64,000 nt of DNA from Pedobacter sp. SYSU D00535 (lineage in GTDB: Bacteria > Bacteroidota > Bacteroidia > Sphingobacteriales > Sphingobacteriaceae), in NCBI RefSeq assembly GCF_017355855.1, contig NZ_JAFEWD010000015.1:1-64000 (forward strand), written 5' to 3'. Each line of letters begins with the position of its first letter. The first letter of the stretch is position 1. The notes beneath the pieces are model-generated. The model did not search any database. It saw nothing but the letters and a program-made list of their open reading frames with translations, and was not told the origin of the DNA. Positions 61,458 to 64,000 of the stretch are shown here, piece by piece. Made by a program: the position numbers and the translations under genes.

Positions 61458-64000
61458 TTAGACAGGTACGTGTACAATCTCTTCGAGCGTGGCAATTGCT
61501 TCATCCAGACTGGTAATATGATCAAAAGCGATTCTCAGCGTACTTTTTACCTCTTTTAAATTACAGCGTCTTGGATTCTCTTTGACAAACTGCAATACTT
61601 TGCTGAAAGCTTCGGTTTCAAAGTACCGCGATTGCTGATCCGAAACAAAATATCCCTTCAACGCATTCTTTTTGTAGGTGATTTTCTCAAAGCCAATCTC
61701 TTTTCCCAGCCATTGTAGTTTCAAGGTATTCAACAACTCCCGAACCTGTCGCGGCAACGGACCAAAGCGGTCCACTAGCTTAGTGCTGAACGCCTCGAGC
61801 TGCGTCTCATTTTCCAGTTTCGAAATCTCCGTGTAGAGGTTATACCGTTCGGTGATGTTGGTAACGTAGCTATCAGGAATTAGTACCTCCAGGTCGGTAT
61901 CAATTTGGGTAAAAGAAATAACAGGCCGTGGCTTCTCATCTTTAAACAGATCCTTAAATTCGTCGTCTTTTAGCTCCTGAATTGCCTCGTCCAGTATCTT
62001 ATGATACATCTCAAAGCCGATCTCCGCAATGAAGCCGCTCTGTTCCGCACCAAGTAAATTCCCGCTTCCTCGGATGTCAAGATCTCGCATAGCGACATTG
62101 AAGCCGCTCCCCAGATCTGAGAACTCTTCGATTGCGCTCAAGCGTTTGCGTGCTTCAGGCGTCAATGTTGATAAAGGGGGACTCAGAAGATAGCAGTAAG
62201 CCTTTTTATTGGAGCGGCCCACCCGGCCCCTCATCTGGTGGAGATCGCTCAAACCAAACATATGAGCATGGTTGATCAGAATGGTATTTGCGTTAGGAAT
62301 ATCTAGTCCGGCCTCAATAATGGTGGTCGCTACCAAAACATCAAATTCTCCATTGATGAACTTCAACATCACATCTTCCAGCTCATCTCCTTCTAGCTGT
62401 CCGTGTGCGATACCCACCCTCGCTTTTGGAACCAGTTTTTTTATTAGCCCACCTAATTGAGGAAGATCCTGAACACGGTTATGAATAAAGAAAACCTGAC
62501 CGTTTCGGTCTATTTCATACTCAACTGCTTCCTTAATCAGCACTTCATTAAATACATGAAGCTCGGTGACTACCGGCTGGCGGTTAGGAGGCGGAGTAGA
62601 AATGATAGAAAGATCTCTTGCTCCCATCAGGGAAAAGTGCAGTGTACGGGGGATGGGGGTAGCAGTGAGTGTGAGGGTATCTACGTTTGCGCGCAGCTGC
62701 TTTAGTTTTTCCTTCACCCCTACACCAAATTTTTGTTCCTCGTCGATAATTAATAAGCCTAGATCCTTGAATTTCACGTCTTTGCTCACGAGGCGGTGTG
62801 TACCGATGATGATGTCAATCTTGCCCTCATTCAGCTTTTGCATTGTTTCCTTGATCTGTTTGCTCGATTTAAACCGATTCACATAATCAATATTACATGG
62901 AAAGTCTTTCAACCTGGAACTAAAGGTTTTGAAGTGCTGCAGGGCAAGGATGGTGGTAGGTACCAATACTGCCACCTGCTTGCTATCGGCAACAGCCTTA
63001 AAGGCTGCTCTTACGGCAATCTCTGTTTTCCCGAAACCTACATCACCACAGACTAGCCTGTCCATAGGGTGTGGGGATTCCATGTCTTTCTTTACGTCTG
63101 CAGTTGCTTTTTCCTGATCTGGGGTATCTTCATATATAAAAGAGGCTTCCAGCTCCGTCTGCAAATAAGTATCCGGGTGAAAAGCATTACCAGTTTGTGC
63201 CTTTCTCACCGCATATAATTTGATCAGGTCCCGGGCAATGTCTTTAACTTTTTTTTTTGTCGTCCTTTTAAGTTTCTCCCAAGTATCTGTTCCCAGCTTG
63301 TTCATCTTCGGAACAGTACCTTCTTTCCCTGAGTATTTGGAAATGCGGTTAAGTGAATTGATGTTTACATAAAGAAGGTCGTTATCGGCATAGATCAGGC
63401 GGATCATCTCCTGCGTTTTACCGTTTACTTCCACCTTTTCTAATCCAGCATATTTCCCAATCCCGTGATCAATATGGGTGATATAGTCGCCGGGCTTCAA
63501 TTCCCTGAGTTCCTTCAGCGTGATGGATTGGGACCGGGAATAGCCTTTCTTTAACTTGTATTTGTAGTAACGATCAAAAATCTGATGATCAGTATAGCAG
63601 GCCAACTTTTGTCCGTAGTCGATAAAGCCCTCGCGGAGCGACAAATGAATAGGGGTAAATTTTACGGTTTTGTCAATATCCTCTACAATAGAGTAAAGCC
63701 GTTCCGCCTGCTTAGCAGAATCAGTGAAGATGAGATTGCTTATTTTTTCTGACTCATTCTGCTTAATATTATGAATCAGTAGGTTGAAATCTTTGTTGAA
63801 AGAAGGCTGGGGTTTGATATCAAAATCTACAGTAGCGGTCGGCTGGTAAAAAAACTGCTTGCCAAACTCTATAATAGAAAAATCTCTAAGCTGGTCAGCG
63901 AGCAACTTTTCATCACTGAAGTTAAATTTTGGATCAATCCATTCGGGATTTTGTTGTTTATCCGCTGCAGGTATGCCTTTCCATAAATCACCGGCTTTTT
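61458..64000 (-). CDS. mfd: Transcription-repair coupling factor Mfd (N-terminus beyond the window)
   Basis: At least 847 residues are seen of a protein usually about 1,100 long. The reading frame stays open to the window edge (through WKGIPAADKQQNPEW), so the TTG at 63905 is not the start. Domains seen, counting from the TTG: part of the N-terminal region, the RNA polymerase interacting domain (about 150-210, PGDYITHIDHGIGKYAG), the helicase core with Walker A CGDVGFGKTE and IIDEEQKFG, GTHRL, TATPIPRTL and GRSNKKAYC, and the C-terminal TRCF domain. It removes stalled polymerase at DNA lesions and recruits UvrA. Confidence 0.95.
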   Translation of the reverse strand, partial: KAGDLWKGIPAADKQQNPEWIDPKFNFSDEKLLADQLRDFSIIEFGKQFFYQPTATVDFDIKPQPSFNKDFNLLIHNIKQNESEKISNLIFTDSAKQAERLYSIVEDIDKTVKFTPIHLSLREGFIDYGQKLACYTDHQIFDRYYKYKLKKGYSRSQSITLKELRELKPGDYITHIDHGIGKYAGLEKVEVNGKTQEMIRLIYADNDLLYVNINSLNRISKYSGKEGTVPKMNKLGTDTWEKLKRTTKKKVKDIARDLIKLYAVRKAQTGNAFHPDTYLQTELEASFIYEDTPDQEKATADVKKDMESPHPMDRLVCGDVGFGKTEIAVRAAFKAVADSKQVAVLVPTTILALQHFKTFSSRLKDFPCNIDYVNRFKSSKQIKETMQKLNEGKIDIIIGTHRLVSKDVKFKDLGLLIIDEEQKFGVGVKEKLKQLRANVDTLTLTATPIPRTLHFSLMGARDLSIISTPPPNRQPVVTELHVFNEVLIKEAVEYEIDRNGQVFFIHNRVQDLPQLGGLIKKLVPKARVGIAHGQLEGDELEDVMLKFINGEFDVLVATTIIEAGLDIPNANTILINHAHMFGLSDLHQMRGRVGRSNKKAYCYLLSPPLSTLTPEARKRLSAIEEFSDLGSGFNVAMRDLDIRGSGNLLGAEQSGFIAEIGFEMYHKILDEAIQELKDDEFKDLFKDEKPRPVISFTQIDTDLEVLIPDSYVTNITERYNLYTEISKLENETQLEAFSTKLVDRFGPLPRQVRELLNTLKLQWLGKEIGFEKITYKKNALKGYFVSDQQSRYFETEAFSKVLQFVKENPRRCNLKEVKSTLRIAFDHITSLDEAIATLEEIVHVPV

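Noticed and set aside
63903-63905. TTG at 63905 as the start of mfd
   Set aside because: The frame continues open to the window end and the protein would lack the N-terminal part of Mfd; the gene is cut by the edge.

Overview
This 64 kb window is a chromosomal segment of a Bacteroidota bacterium, most likely family Sphingobacteriaceae (Pedobacter-like). This is inferred from protein families (DUF4175, DUF2007, LutC-type LUD protein, Prc with a long C-terminal region, TonB-type energy transducer, FeS-type CysH), from many lipoproteins, and from promoters of the Bacteroidota form (TTTG, 18-21 nt, TAnnTTTG) with no clear Shine-Dalgarno sequences. I see no rRNA, tRNA, CRISPR array, prophage or intact insertion sequence. 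The content is mainly housekeeping core genome.

Layout. 0-3.2 kb: a duplicated beta-helix lipoprotein and a long intergenic region holding a candidate small RNA. 3.2-6.7 kb: an NlpC/P60 peptidase, a hybrid histidine kinase and a LutC-like protein. 6.8-13.7 kb: ftsH and rsfS face birA, dsbD, pfkA and gmhA. 13.7-15.1 kb: a PAS protein with a kinase dimerisation segment but no ATPase domain. 15.3-17.7 kb: rpsP, rimM, trmD, rplS. 17.9-21.2 kb: the Prc protease and a TPR protein. 21.3-25.9 kb: a cyanophycin module (synthetase cphA, divergent cyanophycinase cphB, isoaspartyl peptidase). 25.9-27.7 kb: a second copy of the small-RNA motif, a small membrane protein, a structured RNA candidate, and an AhpD/AhpC peroxidase pair. 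27.8-31.1 kb: a four-gene unit of a basic exported protein, an outer-membrane barrel and a two-component system. 31.1-35.3 kb: an Ala/Glu-rich exported protein, an amidase, an aldose-epimerase-like protein and gltX. 35.4-38.4 kb: the sulfate-assimilation operon cysH-cysD-cysN. 38.6-45.5 kb: a DUF4175 coiled-coil protein, an RsbW-like ATPase, ybeY, an NAD(P)-binding protein and an ABC-F ATPase. 45.5-53.8 kb: a parS-like palindrome cluster, mnmG, an Ig-like lipoprotein, a gamma-carbonic-anhydrase-like protein, nadB, nadA and thiL. 53.8-64 kb: rmuC, a Zn protease, a gene-free 0.9 kb stretch, apaG, dusB, a CPBP protease, a DUF2007 protein, cdsA, a TonB-like protein and mfd (cut by the window edge).

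How the genes work together. CphA makes cyanophycin; CphB and the isoaspartyl peptidase would return it to arginine and aspartate, giving a complete nitrogen-storage cycle. CysD/CysN make APS, and the FeS-type CysH probably reduces it directly, so no APS kinase is needed. NadB plus NadA make quinolinate for NAD. AhpC has the C-terminal CPC motif of AhpD-dependent peroxiredoxins and lies beside an AhpD-like protein.

Most interesting non-coding signals: (1) two transcripts or terminator regions sharing an identical 21-nt core at 2878-2898 and 25928-25948, each followed by a strong terminator; (2) a 44-bp perfect palindrome with two parS-like sites before mnmG, plus a degenerate copy after thiL; (3) a compact structured RNA candidate at 26240-26376 on the minus strand; (4) a degenerate short-period GCAC repeat followed by a 14-bp hairpin at 56488-56604; (5) 5'-end leader hairpins for rplS and the beta-helix lipoprotein.
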